Made by a program: the position numbers and the translations under genes
Shown here: positions 1-9,323 of the stretch, piece by piece
Numbering within the stretch: position 1 is the stretch's first letter
How the letters are laid out: the number at the start of each line of letters is the position of its first letter
Assembly (NCBI GenBank): GCA_009923495.1
Contig: RFTJ01000003.1
Span: 65,236-129,235, forward strand
From: Actinomycetota bacterium
GTDB lineage: Bacteria > Actinomycetota > Actinomycetes > S36-B12 > UBA5976
Length of the DNA stretch: 64,000 bases
Direction: 5' to 3'
The notes under the pieces: generated by a model
What the model saw: only the letters and a program-made list of their open reading frames with translations
The model's database searches: none
What the model was told of the DNA's origin: nothing

Positions 1-1013
1 CCGGTCGCTAACGAACTTGGACCTGCTGAAGTAACCTGCTGTGGGAAATGGCAGGCCACCAGGTGGTCTGTGCCAATTTCTCGAAGTTGGGGTGTCTCTG
101 AAGCACAGATATCCTGAGCTTTCCAACACCGGGTGCGGAAAACGCAGCCACTCGGTGGATTGCTCGGGCTCGGCAAATCTCCGGTCAGAATAATACGCTC
201 ACGATTGCGCTCTTTGTCTGGATCGGGCACTGGAACTGCCGACATTAGTGCATGAGTGTATGGGTGTAGCGGCAAGCTGTACAAAGTCTCTTTGGTAGCG
301 ATTTCCATAATCTTGCCCAGATACATGACTGCCACGCGGTTTGAAATATGTCGCACTACCGAGAGATCGTGCGCGATAAAAATGTAAGCGATTCCATACT
401 CATTTTGGATATCTTCAAGCAAGTTCAATACTTGGGCCTGAATTGAAACATCGAGTGCCGAAACGGGTTCGTCACAGACGATAACTTTTGGATTTAGTGC
501 GATTGCTCTTGCAATACCAATCCGCTGACGCTGTCCGCCCGAGAACTCATTGGGATAGCGATTGAAGTGTTCTGGGTTAAGCCCGACGCGCTCCATCAAC
601 GCCTGAACCGTCTTCTTGACTCCGCCTACTGGAGTGATGCCTTGAATATCAAATGGCGAGCTGATTATCTGACCCACCGGTTTGCGCGGATTTAGAGATG
701 AAAATGGATCCTGAAAAATCATCTGCATTTGACGGCGGTAGGCATTCATCTGCTTGCGCTTTAGGCCGACAAGTTCTTGTCCATTAAATTTGATTGATCC
801 GCTGGTTGGCTCTAGCAGACGAAGGACGCTTCGACCAGTTGTGGATTTTCCACAGCCGGACTCTCCGACTAAGCCGAGGGTTTCTCCGGGATAAACATCA
901 AAGGAAACTCCGTCAACGGCTTTTACATGACCGACGGTACGGGTGATGAGTGCGCCACCTTGGATTGGGAACCACTTCTTTAAATCCCGTACTTCTAAAA
1001 CTGGATCAGACAT
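1..1013 (-). CDS. dppF: Dipeptide/oligopeptide ABC transporter ATP-binding protein (DppF/OppF type), 3' end cut by window
   Basis: Second ATPase of a peptide importer, acting on the inner face of the membrane with DppD. I translated the minus strand from an ATG at 1013; the frame stays open to the window edge for about 337 codons, so only the last few residues can be missing. Seen: Walker [10 protein letters not shown] near residues 50-58, signature FSGGQRQR, Walker B VIVCDEP, and a C-terminal region with four cysteines (GCVFRTRC, then two more) typical of the oligopeptide-transporter C-terminal domain. Its ATG follows directly on the stop codon of dppD, so the two are translationally coupled. 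The peptide substrate class is inferred from the whole operon. Confidence 0.9.
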   Translation of the reverse strand, partial: MSDPVLEVRDLKKWFPIQGGALITRTVGHVKAVDGVSFDVYPGETLGLVGESGCGKSTTGRSVLRLLEPTSGSIKFNGQELVGLKRKQMNAYRRQMQMIFQDPFSSLNPRKPVGQIISSPFDIQGITPVGGVKKTVQALMERVGLNPEHFNRYPNEFSGGQRQRIGIARAIALNPKVIVCDEPVSALDVSIQAQVLNLLEDIQNEYGIAYIFIAHDLSVVRHISNRVAVMYLGKIMEIATKETLYSLPLHPYTHALMSAVPVPDPDKERNRERIILTGDLPSPSNPPSGCVFRTRCWKAQDICASETPQLREIGTDHLVACHFPQQVTSAGPSSLAT

Positions 1014-2099
1014 TTATTTTCCAATCTTTCGATTGTTGCGGATGGTGCTACGTTGTTCGGCAGTTAAATGGCAGCGTGCGGCATGATTTGGACCAGTCTG
1101 GACAAAGGCAGGTCGTTCAGTTTCGCACCGATTGCCAGGGACTTGATGTGCAAAGACACATCTTGGCGCAAAGACACAGCCAGTGGGCAAATGGATTAAT
1201 GATGGTGGTGTTCCTGGAATGGGGTCTAGCTGACCTTCATCATCATCCTTTGGAATCGATGACAGCAGCCCCCAGGTGTAAGGCATTTCTGGTTGATAGA
1301 AAATTTCGCGAACAGGACCTTGTTCGGCTGCTGACCCACCGTACATAACGATGACATCATCAGCGACATCTGCTACGACTCCGAGGTCATGAGTGATTAG
1401 CACAATTGCGGTGCCGAACTCTTTCTGTAGGTCACGCAAAAGTTCAATGATTTGCGCCTGCACCGTGACGTCAAGCGCAGTTGTTGGCTCATCGGCGATT
1501 AGTAACTCTGGGTCATTAATAAGTGCCATAGCAATCATGACTCGCTGGCGCATACCACCTGATAGCTGATGTGGATAATCATCAATCCGTTTTTCTGCAG
1601 AAGGAATGCCGACTCGATTTAACATTTCAAGAGCGCGGGCTCGAGCTGCATCCTTTGAGACATCGTGATGGGCCTGGACTGCCTCAACTAGCTGTCGGCC
1701 AATCGTGTAATACGGATGAAGAGCACTGAGCGGATCTTGGAAAATCATGGCCATCTTAAGGCCACGCAATTTGCGAACGTCTTCTGGATTTGAGCCAATC
1801 AGCTCTTTCCCATCAAAATGCACTTCGCCCGAAATGTTTGCGCTGCCAGTGCCCAATAGGCCCATAACTGCCAAACTGGAGACTGACTTGCCTGATCCGG
1901 ATTCGCCCACGATCGCTAGGGTCTGGCCTCGCTTAACTTCATACGAAAGATGTGAAACAGCTTTAACCGCACCATCATCAGTACTAAATGTGACACTCAA
2001 GTCACGAACTGACAAAAGCACCTCTCCCGAGTGCGAGCTTGGCACTAGCAAAGAATGCTCGCTGGGATGCAGGTGGCTATCTTGAGTTAATTCGGTCAT
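1014..2099 (-). CDS. dppD: Dipeptide/oligopeptide ABC transporter ATP-binding protein (DppD/OppD type)
   Basis: First ATPase of the peptide importer, 361 residues, a little longer than usual because of a ~25-residue N-terminal extension. Visible motifs: Walker A GESGSGKS at about residues 65-72, signature LSGGMRQR, Walker B LLIADEPT, and the H-loop region LITHD. The C-terminus carries four cysteines (GCVFAPRC, then GNRC and ARCH), the oligopeptide-transporter C-terminal motif that has been reported to hold a 4Fe-4S cluster in related mycobacterial transporters. Its ATG overlaps the stop of dppB by four bases and its stop abuts the start of dppF, a tight dppB-D-F translational unit. Confidence 0.93.
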   Translation of the reverse strand: MTELTQDSHLHPSEHSLLVPSSHSGEVLLSVRDLSVTFSTDDGAVKAVSHLSYEVKRGQTLAIVGESGSGKSVSSLAVMGLLGTGSANISGEVHFDGKELIGSNPEDVRKLRGLKMAMIFQDPLSALHPYYTIGRQLVEAVQAHHDVSKDAARARALEMLNRVGIPSAEKRIDDYPHQLSGGMRQRVMIAMALINDPELLIADEPTTALDVTVQAQIIELLRDLQKEFGTAIVLITHDLGVVADVADDVIVMYGGSAAEQGPVREIFYQPEMPYTWGLLSSIPKDDDEGQLDPIPGTPPSLIHLPTGCVFAPRCVFAHQVPGNRCETERPAFVQTGPNHAARCHLTAEQRSTIRNNRKIGK

Positions 2100-3085
2100 T
2101 TGATTCGCACCCTCGGGTCAATTACGGCGTACAGGATATCTACAACTAAGTTAGCCACGACAACAAATACCGCGCCTAGTAGCGTTACCGCCACCAGGAC
2201 AGGGAGATCTAGTTTGGCAACGGCAGTTAGTGCCACAGAACCCAGACCGTTAAGGCCGAAAATTTTCTCCGTGATAATCGCTCCGCCAAGCAAGCCCGCA
2301 AAGTCGAGTCCAGCTGAGGTAACGATTGGCGTCAAGCCGGCCCTGAACGCATGCTTGCGCACTACTACCTTCTCGGGCAAGCCTTTAGCACGAGCAGTGC
2401 GAATGAAATCCTCATTCATTGTGTCGAGCATCTGGGAGCGGGTTAGTCGTGTGTAATAAGCGGCGTACAGAATTGCCAGTGTGATCCACGGCAAAATCAA
2501 TGCGCCAATAAATTTTCCAAAATCTTCAGTTGGTGGTTTGTAATCAGGGTAAGGAACCAGCTGCCAGCGAACCACGACGAAAATCATGATCACCAGACCG
2601 ATGAAGAATGAAGGTAACGAGAATCCGACCAAAGTGGTGGCCATGACACTGCGGTCAAAAATTGAACCTTTGTATCGAGCGGCCAAAATACCCGTTAGGA
2701 CCCCGACTACCATCCATAGGATGAAGGCGCCAAGAGCCAAGTAAGCAGTAACCGGCATTACCCGCGCAATCATGATGAAGACCATCTCGTTGCGGTCGTT
2801 AGAAAACCCGAAACATGGAGCCGCACAATGGAGGGGAAATGGACCAACTGATATGTCTTTGCCAAAAAAGATTGCATGTAACCAATTGAGGTACTGCTGG
2901 TAAATAGGGAAGTCTAAACCGAGCTCAACTCGGTAGGCAGCTAGAGAATCTGGGGTGCAATGAGTACCACACATCAAACGTGCTGGATCCCTAGGTAAGG
3001 CATAAAAGAGCAGATAAGTGATGATACTTAATGCAAATAACATGCCTACTAGGACTATTAGTCGTCTGGCGATATAAGGAAGCAA
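2096..3085 (-). CDS. dppB: Peptide ABC transporter permease (DppB type)
   Basis: Membrane permease, 329 residues, close to family length. It starts MLPYIARRL, the usual DppB opening with a first membrane helix, and carries the EAA-type loop in the region TARAKGLPEKVV before the last helices. About six hydrophobic segments are visible. An extracellular stretch around residues 38-85 includes several cysteines (MCGTHC, HCAAPC), more than usual, which could pair outside the cell. It partners DppC (5209-6222), which lies on the other side of the binding-protein gene, an unusual split. The gene is 102 bp downstream of dppA, beyond a strong hairpin. Confidence 0.93.
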   Translation of the reverse strand: MLPYIARRLIVLVGMLFALSIITYLLFYALPRDPARLMCGTHCTPDSLAAYRVELGLDFPIYQQYLNWLHAIFFGKDISVGPFPLHCAAPCFGFSNDRNEMVFIMIARVMPVTAYLALGAFILWMVVGVLTGILAARYKGSIFDRSVMATTLVGFSLPSFFIGLVIMIFVVVRWQLVPYPDYKPPTEDFGKFIGALILPWITLAILYAAYYTRLTRSQMLDTMNEDFIRTARAKGLPEKVVVRKHAFRAGLTPIVTSAGLDFAGLLGGAIITEKIFGLNGLGSVALTAVAKLDLPVLVAVTLLGAVFVVVANLVVDILYAVIDPRVRIK

Positions 3086-3139
3086 GGCCCACCTTCTCTG
3101 CTGGTTTTAATTTACTGCCCCAACCAAAGGGTACAGGGC

Positions 3140-3177
3140 AAGTGTGTGGGCAGACACCGAAGTGCCTGCCCACACTT
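3140..3177 (-). other. UUCG-tetraloop hairpin between dppA and dppB
   Basis: On the transcribed minus strand, 11 bases after the dppA stop, there is a long G/C-rich stem closed by C-UUCG-G, one of the most stable RNA tetraloops. The stem runs over about 13-16 pairs with one G-U pair and a small bulge. No U-run follows, so it does not look like a simple intrinsic terminator. By analogy with other binding-protein operons it may protect the upstream dppA mRNA from 3' exonucleases or reduce read-through into dppB; that role is inferred. Confidence 0.7.
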
Positions 3178-3187
3178 TAGTTCGTTA

Positions 3188-5116
3188 TTACTGAACTGCT
3201 AGCTGGCCGTATGGGTATGAACCATATGGAGCCCAGATGTAAGCGTTCTTCACAAGCGAACCCTGTAGGCGCTGTACAGCAGAGAATAGTCCCGGCCTTA
3301 CGAGTGCCTGAGCGACAACTTCCTTGTTCAGGTCTTGCCAGCGCTTAGCCTGCAAGGCACGAGCAATTGTGGTCGACGCCGCAACAATCCGATCTTGGAA
3401 ATCTTGATCGGTGTAATGCGACAGGTCGAAACCGCCAGCCTCAGTGAACAACGGTGGAATAACCGTTGACGCATTTGACCAGTCAGGTCCCCAACCAGCA
3501 TTTGACAAGTCGCCCTGGGTGTCAGGAGTCAAGATGGTGTCGTAGTAATCACCAGCATCCTGAATACCATTTAGGGTTACTTCAAAGCCAGCACATTCCA
3601 AAGCCTGCTTCACAGCAGCTGCCGACTGGGCCGCTAGTGGGGTTCCACTGTCGTAGTAATCCCATGTCAACGAACCTGGATTTGTGTTGCCCAAGATTGC
3701 CTTAGCGATATCACAGTCTCCGTTGTCTGGAATTACATAACCAAGAGCGCCTGGATGTGGCGTTACCTGGATTACCGCTGCGGTTGCAGGAGTACATACG
3801 TAACCTAGTGAGCGCACTGTGGTTCCACAGTAATACTTTGTGCCAACTTTACGAGCCAAAACGGCTGGTCGAGCAGGAGTAATTACTCGTGAAGTGTTGT
3901 AACCCCAAATGTTGGTAGGACTGTAGTCCTGACCCATTGAAGGCTTGATAACACCGTCAGCATATGAACCAGCGTAATCACCGCCACCAATCTGGCGAGT
4001 GGTCTGGCGTGGCCAGGCAGCCAAAATCGCCTTGCGCTTTGCCAAGCTGGTGATGTGTGAAGTGTTGATGGCTGTGTATGAGACATACGGATCAAAGCCA
4101 GTGATCTTGCGTGAAGCATACTCTGATCCTGGTGCCATGACCTGAGACAAATACGTTGGGTAAATGCCGTCAGCTGATACTGCATACCTATCATTGCCTT
4201 GGTTTGCCATCAGACGCTCAGTGATAACCTGTGGATCAACATTGAAATCCATTTGGATTACGTCTGGGTAAGCTGGACGAGTTGGGTCAGTCGCCTGTGC
4301 CCAGTTTGGATTGCGAACCAAAATCAGATTGTCTGCATTGAGTTCGCTAATCTTGTAAGGGCCGTTTGACTGAACATCCTGGTCATAAAGTGAACCGGTG
4401 TCCTTTGACCTTTGAACTGCTGAGAACTCCTGAAGAGTTGTCGCACCATTAAAGTCTGGGACTGGCTGCTTTAGATTGAATGTGATGGTTTCGCCAGCAC
4501 TTGATGTTGGGCTACCGGTACATTTAACAGCCTTATCGAAAAGAGCTGTCTGAGCCGCAGTAGGTTCAATAATGTCACCAAACTCTGGGTGTGCAGCAGT
4601 TGCTGGGCGATCGTATACACCTGGGTAAGCCGAACCATATCCATAAGGACCTGATGGGATGTCCAAGTACTGAATTGAGTACGAAGGTCCACCAGTGATG
4701 CCTTTGCTGAATCGACGAGCAACACCGTACTTGAAGTCAGCACAGGTTACAGTCGAGCCATCTTGCCATTTGATGCCCTTGCGCAACTTGAATGCCCAAG
4801 TCTTTGCGCCATTTGATTTGGTACCAGTATTGATTGCAGCATCTGGAATAATCTTGTTAGCAGTAACAGGATTAGTGCTGTAGGTGTACTGGGTTAAGGT
4901 GCGGGTTAGGAATGCCTGAGTAAAGGCCATGTCCTCACCCGTGTAATTGCGCTGTGGATCAAGGTGCGCAATGTGATCAGAATTTGTGAGAATGTATAGC
5001 GTCCCACCTTGGCTGGCTGTTGCTGTACTGCTAGTTGCACCGCCGATGAGCGTACTCACGAGCATTGCAACTGAGGCAGTACCAACACCCAAGCGAATGA
5101 GTGATGATTTTTTCAT
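3188..5116 (-). CDS. dppA: Peptide ABC transporter substrate-binding protein (SBP family 5, DppA/OppA type)
   Basis: Extracytoplasmic peptide-binding protein, 642 residues, longer than the ~540 typical of the family. The start is fixed by a GGAGG ribosome site at 5124-5128. An N-terminal signal peptide is clear: MKKSS, a hydrophobic core, then a Thr/Ser/Ala-rich region ending near TATAS. There is no cysteine in the first ~100 residues, hence no lipobox, so it cannot be a classical Gram-positive lipoprotein. The SBP_bac_5 fold is supported by the LRKGIKWQDG segment near residue 110, the repeated YGxxYP stretches, and the PDNGDCDIAKAIL segment. It lies between the two permease genes and is flanked by RNA hairpins, as expected of the most highly expressed subunit. 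Confidence 0.92.
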   Translation of the reverse strand: MKKSSLIRLGVGTASVAMLVSTLIGGATSSTATASQGGTLYILTNSDHIAHLDPQRNYTGEDMAFTQAFLTRTLTQYTYSTNPVTANKIIPDAAINTGTKSNGAKTWAFKLRKGIKWQDGSTVTCADFKYGVARRFSKGITGGPSYSIQYLDIPSGPYGYGSAYPGVYDRPATAAHPEFGDIIEPTAAQTALFDKAVKCTGSPTSSAGETITFNLKQPVPDFNGATTLQEFSAVQRSKDTGSLYDQDVQSNGPYKISELNADNLILVRNPNWAQATDPTRPAYPDVIQMDFNVDPQVITERLMANQGNDRYAVSADGIYPTYLSQVMAPGSEYASRKITGFDPYVSYTAINTSHITSLAKRKAILAAWPRQTTRQIGGGDYAGSYADGVIKPSMGQDYSPTNIWGYNTSRVITPARPAVLARKVGTKYYCGTTVRSLGYVCTPATAAVIQVTPHPGALGYVIPDNGDCDIAKAILGNTNPGSLTWDYYDSGTPLAAQSAAAVKQALECAGFEVTLNGIQDAGDYYDTILTPDTQGDLSNAGWGPDWSNASTVIPPLFTEAGGFDLSHYTDQDFQDRIVAASTTIARALQAKRWQDLNKEVVAQALVRPGLFSAVQRLQGSLVKNAYIWAPYGSYPYGQLAVQ

Positions 5117-5136
5117 CAGTTTTCCTCCGTTTTCGA

Positions 5137-5202
5137 CAGATTCGAGAATCTGTTTTTTAACTCTTTCGAGTTAACTTCTGTGCGACACGGTGCCCCACAG
5201 AA
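5137..5202 (-). promoter_or_regulatory. Three consecutive hairpins in the dppC-dppA intergenic leader
   Basis: The 92-base gap between dppC and dppA can fold, on the minus strand, into three separate stems: 5176-5202 (TTCTGTG paired with CACAGAA, 13-base loop), 5157-5174 (TTAACTC-GAAA-GAGTTAA, a perfect GNRA-capped stem followed by an A-run on this strand), and 5137-5152 (CAGATTC/GAATCTG, a perfect dyad just before the ribosome site). The pairing is read from the sequence; a role in processing, stabilising or setting the level of dppA mRNA is inferred. Confidence 0.6.
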
Positions 5203-5208
5203 ACCTTT

Positions 5209-6222
5209 TTAGTTCCGCGCTGCCCGCGGATCAAGAGCGTCGCGAAGCGCATCGCCCAAGAGATTAAATGACAAAACCACTGCAATTAAGAGCGTTAGCG
5301 GAATTACAAAATATGTCGGGTCTTGAATAAAGTACGTTAGGGAATAGGTCAAAATCTTGCCCCATGAGGCATCAGGCTCTTGAACCGAAATACCCAGGTA
5401 GGCCAAACCCGCTTCGGCTGCAATTACGCCTGGGAAAGACAGGGTCGTAAAAACGATGATTGGCCCCAATAAGTTTGGCAACAATTCACGGAACAAAATT
5501 GTTCGGTTCGATGCACCTAATGAAATAGCTGCCTCGACAAATTCACGTTCGCGCAGTGATAACACCTGTCCCCGAATAATTCGCGCAAGGTAAGGCCAAC
5601 TAAATACGGAGAGCATCAGGATCAGCATGGTGACATTTGCCCAGTGATTAGTCGTATCGTTATCCCAATTAAATTGCCCAAAGAAGGTGCGCATTTCGCG
5701 ATTCAAGATTGGTGAAGTCGACAGGATTAGTAGAAGAACTGGGAATGCGAGCATCAAGTCGATGAAGCGGCTCATCAATGCATCAGCGCGGCCTCGCAAG
5801 TTGCCGGCAAAAACACCAATTACCACGCCCATAGAAATAGAGATTGTGGTTGCAACAGTAGCAATCAACAAAGAGGTGCGCGCGCCTGCTAATAAGCGGG
5901 CCATTACATCTCGACCAAAACCTGGTTCAATGCCTAATGGGTGATCCCAAGATGCGCCACCAAATCGACCCAGCGGAAGGCTGGAACCATTGGCTTCGAT
6001 GAGTTCTGGGTGACCCGTTACTGCGTCTACGCCAAAGAATGCACAGATTGGTCCAGCTAACAAAGCGACAATAACGATAAATAAAAGAATTGACATGCAA
6101 ATGCGTGCAACCCAGTCACGCTTGATACGCATCCAGGCAAGTTCGCGAAGAGTACGACCGACTACCGCTCCCTGTTCAGGAGCTTCAATCGTTGCGACAT
6201 TGCGACGCCTGCCTTTGGCCAC
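5209..6222 (-). CDS. dppC: Peptide ABC transporter permease (DppC type)
   Basis: Second permease of the peptide importer, 337 residues. The start is a GTG (6220-6222) with a GGAAGGA-like ribosome site; the ATG a few bases upstream is out of frame. The basic N-terminus (MAKGRRRNV) precedes the OppC-type first helix, and the C-terminal half holds the binding-protein-dependent transport domain with the EAA loop (AISLGASNRTILFRELLPN) and the closing segment FNLLGDALRDALDPR that is typical of DppC. It is the first gene of the operon, followed by dppA, which differs from the common A-B-C-D-F order. Confidence 0.93.
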   Translation of the reverse strand: MAKGRRRNVATIEAPEQGAVVGRTLRELAWMRIKRDWVARICMSILLFIVIVALLAGPICAFFGVDAVTGHPELIEANGSSLPLGRFGGASWDHPLGIEPGFGRDVMARLLAGARTSLLIATVATTISISMGVVIGVFAGNLRGRADALMSRFIDLMLAFPVLLLILSTSPILNREMRTFFGQFNWDNDTTNHWANVTMLILMLSVFSWPYLARIIRGQVLSLREREFVEAAISLGASNRTILFRELLPNLLGPIIVFTTLSFPGVIAAEAGLAYLGISVQEPDASWGKILTYSLTYFIQDPTYFVIPLTLLIAVVLSFNLLGDALRDALDPRAARN

Positions 6223-6480
6223 AGAGTTTCCTTCCCCATGTCACAGTCAAACCTCTACTGCAACAACAACATCTGCTTACACTTTTCTGATAGAGGTAGG
6301 TTACGCCTAAATCGCATCACTAGCACCACAAATAAGGAAAATTTTAAATTCGGGCACTTTAGTCACAAATTTTGGTGAAAACCGTTAGTTTTCAGGGTTT
6401 TGAGGGCTAACCTGCCCCGCTAGCACCCGAAATTCCCAGTATTATCTGGTTTTTCAGGCATTTAAATCCGAAAAATTGGA
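6223..6480. other. Intergenic region upstream of the dpp operon
   Basis: This 258-bp AT-rich stretch lies between the end of the MFS gene and the dppC start, both on the minus strand. It should hold the dpp promoter. I see no convincing -35/-10 pair, no clear operator dyad, no intrinsic terminator for the MFS gene and no small gene. Confidence 0.5.
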
Positions 6481-7668
6481 TTAAATTTGGGAATTTGGGG
6501 ACGCAGACACCCTAACTGGATTGAGCCCTACCGCAATAATTGCCACTGCCAAAGCAGTTGGCACGACCAGAAACGCCTTAGCAACCCCAACATGATCCGC
6601 CAACAAGCCAATTGAAAAAGGGGCAATGCCGCTGGAAATTGCGGTGGCAATAGCGATTCGAGTTGTTGCTCGATCAGCGCGACCTGCACTTACTTTAATT
6701 GCCCGTTCGATACCAAATGGGAAATGTAACGACAGGCCAAGACCGGTGAGAGCTAGTAGCGTGATCAATAGGCCAGGTTGAGTGCTCTGCCAGAAACCAA
6801 TGAAACCCAAGAGTGCCAAAACTAACGAGCCTAGGTAGAGATGCTCTGATGAGAAACGTCGAGTAACCAGCGAACCCAGAATTCTGCCTACTGCCATAGT
6901 CCCAACTACACAGCCAAGAGCAATTGCAGAAGCGCCTTTGGCAAAGCCGCCATTGGTGCGTAAAAAGTCGCTAGACCAAAGTAAAACTGCGTATTCAACT
7001 CCTGATGTGCAAATCATGGCAACAGCAGCCCACCAAAAAGCTCTAGGCAACGGGCCGGGTAAATCATGGCCGATTGATGACTCATCGTCAGCAAATGGCA
7101 ATCCGTAAACATCGGTGCTTCGACCTCTAACAATTTCAACAACTAGTGTTGCACCCGCTGCTAACGCCATGCCAATGCGCCAACCAAAACCATAGGTGAC
7201 GCACAAACCGATTATGACTGGCGAAAGCAAACCGAATCCCGCTGCAATTCCATGCAGCTCGGAAATTGCAGCCGAAGCGTATTTGCTTTGGTGATGACTT
7301 AAAAACGCCGCTGTGCTTTGCACAATAGTTACTCCGCCGAGAAAACAAAGCGTGAAACCAAGGATGGTTACCGGCACAACTCGCCCAATGGTAAAGAGTA
7401 AGATGCCACTTGCTAGAACCAAAGATGCCCAGCGAAGCAACCTGCCACGGCCAATTCTATGAATCAGTTTTTGAGCGCTTAGTCCAGCTAAAACACCACC
7501 AATAGACATGCCCAGACTGTGTACTGATGCCATTGCCCTTGTCAGTCCTAAATCATCACGCAGAAATATAATCGCTGGACCAGAGCCAAAAATTAGCCAG
7601 CCAAAACAGGATGCTTGGGCATAGGAAATTAATGTTGGCTTGTCGCGGACAAACTTTGTCTGAGTCAT
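6481..7668 (-). CDS. Major facilitator superfamily transporter
   Basis: Integral membrane secondary transporter of 395 residues with about 12 hydrophobic segments, the MFS norm. The loop between helices 2 and 3 has the weak MFS signature region (KLIHRIGRGRLLRWAS), and a similar repeat occurs after helix 8 (LVTRRFSSEHLYLGS). No residue pattern identifies a substrate; drug, sugar or metabolite efflux/uptake are all open. The gene is the last of a minus-strand run that starts at trpS or the CBS-domain gene, separated from the HAD phosphatase gene by only 12 bases. Confidence 0.8.
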   Translation of the reverse strand: MTQTKFVRDKPTLISYAQASCFGWLIFGSGPAIIFLRDDLGLTRAMASVHSLGMSIGGVLAGLSAQKLIHRIGRGRLLRWASLVLASGILLFTIGRVVPVTILGFTLCFLGGVTIVQSTAAFLSHHQSKYASAAISELHGIAAGFGLLSPVIIGLCVTYGFGWRIGMALAAGATLVVEIVRGRSTDVYGLPFADDESSIGHDLPGPLPRAFWWAAVAMICTSGVEYAVLLWSSDFLRTNGGFAKGASAIALGCVVGTMAVGRILGSLVTRRFSSEHLYLGSLVLALLGFIGFWQSTQPGLLITLLALTGLGLSLHFPFGIERAIKVSAGRADRATTRIAIATAISSGIAPFSIGLLADHVGVAKAFLVVPTALAVAIIAVGLNPVRVSASPNSQI

Positions 7669-7680
7669 ATATCAAGTCGC

Positions 7681-8334
7681 CTAGCCGAGTAGCAGTTCAG
7701 ACAACTCGTTAACATTGCTAACAATGTGAGTAGCGCCTGCCGAACTTAATTCGACTGCATCTCCGTAACCCCAGAGCACGCCAATACTTTCTATCTGATG
7801 TTCGTTTGCACCGTGGATATCATGTTCCCGGTCGCCAATCATTACTGCGGAATTCAGGTCAGTTACCCCTAGCTCTGTAATTGCATGAGCGATTACTTTG
7901 GCTTTGGTGCCCCGCAAGTGCCCGTGCTCATCAGCGCCTGCTATCACTTGGAAATGCTTTGACAATTCGAAATGCTCAAGGATGCTCTGGGCGGACTGAT
8001 CAAACTTAGAAGTTGCAACAGCTAGCTGTTTGCCCGCGTGCGTTAATTGGTTGAGTAATTGTGGAATATCTGCAAAAACCGAATTTTCAAATCGGCCAAT
8101 TTCACGGTAATAATCACGATAAATCTGAATTGCCCGATCCAAGTCAGCCCCACGTAGTCCTGCAAATTTTGCAAATGAATCACTTAGAGGTGGGCCCAAA
8201 TATTTGCGAATTTCTGATTCAGTTGGGATAGGGATATCAAATGCTTCAAATACTTTGATTAGCCCGTTTGTCACCCCAGGACCCGACTCAGTTAAAGTTC
8301 CGTCTAAATCAAATAGGACTATTTGCCATTTCAC
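7681..8334 (-). CDS. HAD superfamily phosphatase (phosphoglycolate phosphatase-like)
   Basis: Soluble haloacid-dehalogenase-fold phosphatase, 217 residues. Motif I DLDGTLT lies at residues 9-15 (nucleophile Asp9, acid/base Asp11), motif II at ATSKF near residue 110, and the Mg-binding motif [14 protein letters not shown] near residue 165. The cap between motifs I and II is helical (subclass IA), as in Gph/PGP and pyrophosphatases such as PpaX. The exact substrate cannot be read from sequence. Its ATG overlaps the stop of trpS by four bases. Confidence 0.82.
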   Translation of the reverse strand: MKWQIVLFDLDGTLTESGPGVTNGLIKVFEAFDIPIPTESEIRKYLGPPLSDSFAKFAGLRGADLDRAIQIYRDYYREIGRFENSVFADIPQLLNQLTHAGKQLAVATSKFDQSAQSILEHFELSKHFQVIAGADEHGHLRGTKAKVIAHAITELGVTDLNSAVMIGDREHDIHGANEHQIESIGVLWGYGDAVELSSAGATHIVSNVNELSELLLG

Positions 8335-9323
8335 GTTGAACTAAAACCGATTTTTTCATAAACCGCAGCCAAAGTTTGCGCTGATACTTCCCTAGCTTGC
8401 TGCGCACCATTTCGCATCAGTCGAATTAGTTCACCTTGATCAGCCAATAGCTCATTGACTCTTGCTTGAAATGGCTCAGTAAATGCCAATACAGCATCAG
8501 CGGTTTCCTTTTTCAAATCTCCATACATTCGTCCGGCAAAGCTAGTAACCAAATCATTGACGTCAGTATTGGTGTAGGCCGACAAAATTGTGAGCAAATT
8601 AGAAACGCCGGCTTTTTTTGCCGGATCAAAGGCAACGACTGAATCTGAGTCTGTAACCGCAGATTTGATTTTCTTCTCGGTGATCTTGAGCGGATCTAAT
8701 AAATTAATGCACCCAGTTGGCGCAGACTTGCTCATCTTTGCAGTTGGCTCTTGCAGGTCTTGTATTTTTGCCGTTGCCTTCACAATGTGAGGCTCAGGCA
8801 CGGTAAAAATTTGACCGTAGCGACTATTGAAGCGGATTGCTAAATCTCGAGTTAATTCAAGATGTTGCCGTTGGTCCTCGCCAACTGGAACTGCATCTGC
8901 TTGGTAAAGCAGGATGTCCGCAGACTGCAAGATTGGATAGGTCAGCAAGCCAACTGACGCAGAAGTGGATCCACCTTTAGCGACTTTGTCCTTGAATTGG
9001 GTCATTCGGTTTGCTTCGCCGATACCCGTTAAGCAGGACATCACCCACATCAGCTGGGCGTGCTCTGGAACTTGGCTTTGCACAAACAAAACTGACTTTT
9101 CCGGATCAACGCCTAGGGCAATCAATTGGGCGTACGCCTTTAGTGTTCGTTCGCGCAAGCGGTCCGGATCTTGATCAACTGTGATTGCATGTAAATCCGC
9201 AATGAAATAGAAGCAGTCGAACTCTGCTTGCATCTTTACCCAGTTTTGGAGCGCGCCTAAATGGTTGCCGATGTGAAAACTGTCTGAGGTTGGCTGAATA
9301 CCGGATAGGACGCGCTTACTCAT
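8331..9323 (-). CDS. trpS: Tryptophan--tRNA ligase
   Basis: Class I aminoacyl-tRNA synthetase that charges tRNA-Trp in the cytosol. 330 residues, the usual compact bacterial TrpRS length. Hallmarks: the N-terminal [14 protein letters not shown] segment (HIGH-type motif HIGN at about 17-20), [15 protein letters not shown] in the catalytic core, and AKMSKS (KMSKS loop) near residue 198. Its start overlaps the stop of the CBS-domain gene (ATGA), and the HAD phosphatase follows with the same overlap, so it sits in a compact operon. Confidence 0.97.
   Translation of the reverse strand: MSKRVLSGIQPTSDSFHIGNHLGALQNWVKMQAEFDCFYFIADLHAITVDQDPDRLRERTLKAYAQLIALGVDPEKSVLFVQSQVPEHAQLMWVMSCLTGIGEANRMTQFKDKVAKGGSTSASVGLLTYPILQSADILLYQADAVPVGEDQRQHLELTRDLAIRFNSRYGQIFTVPEPHIVKATAKIQDLQEPTAKMSKSAPTGCINLLDPLKITEKKIKSAVTDSDSVVAFDPAKKAGVSNLLTILSAYTNTDVNDLVTSFAGRMYGDLKKETADAVLAFTEPFQARVNELLADQGELIRLMRNGAQQAREVSAQTLAAVYEKIGFSST

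Noticed and set aside
6223-6480. Possible small RNA or regulator gene in the gap upstream of dppC
   Set aside because: No open frame with a ribosome site, no stable long hairpin and no promoter-terminator pair could be found by eye.
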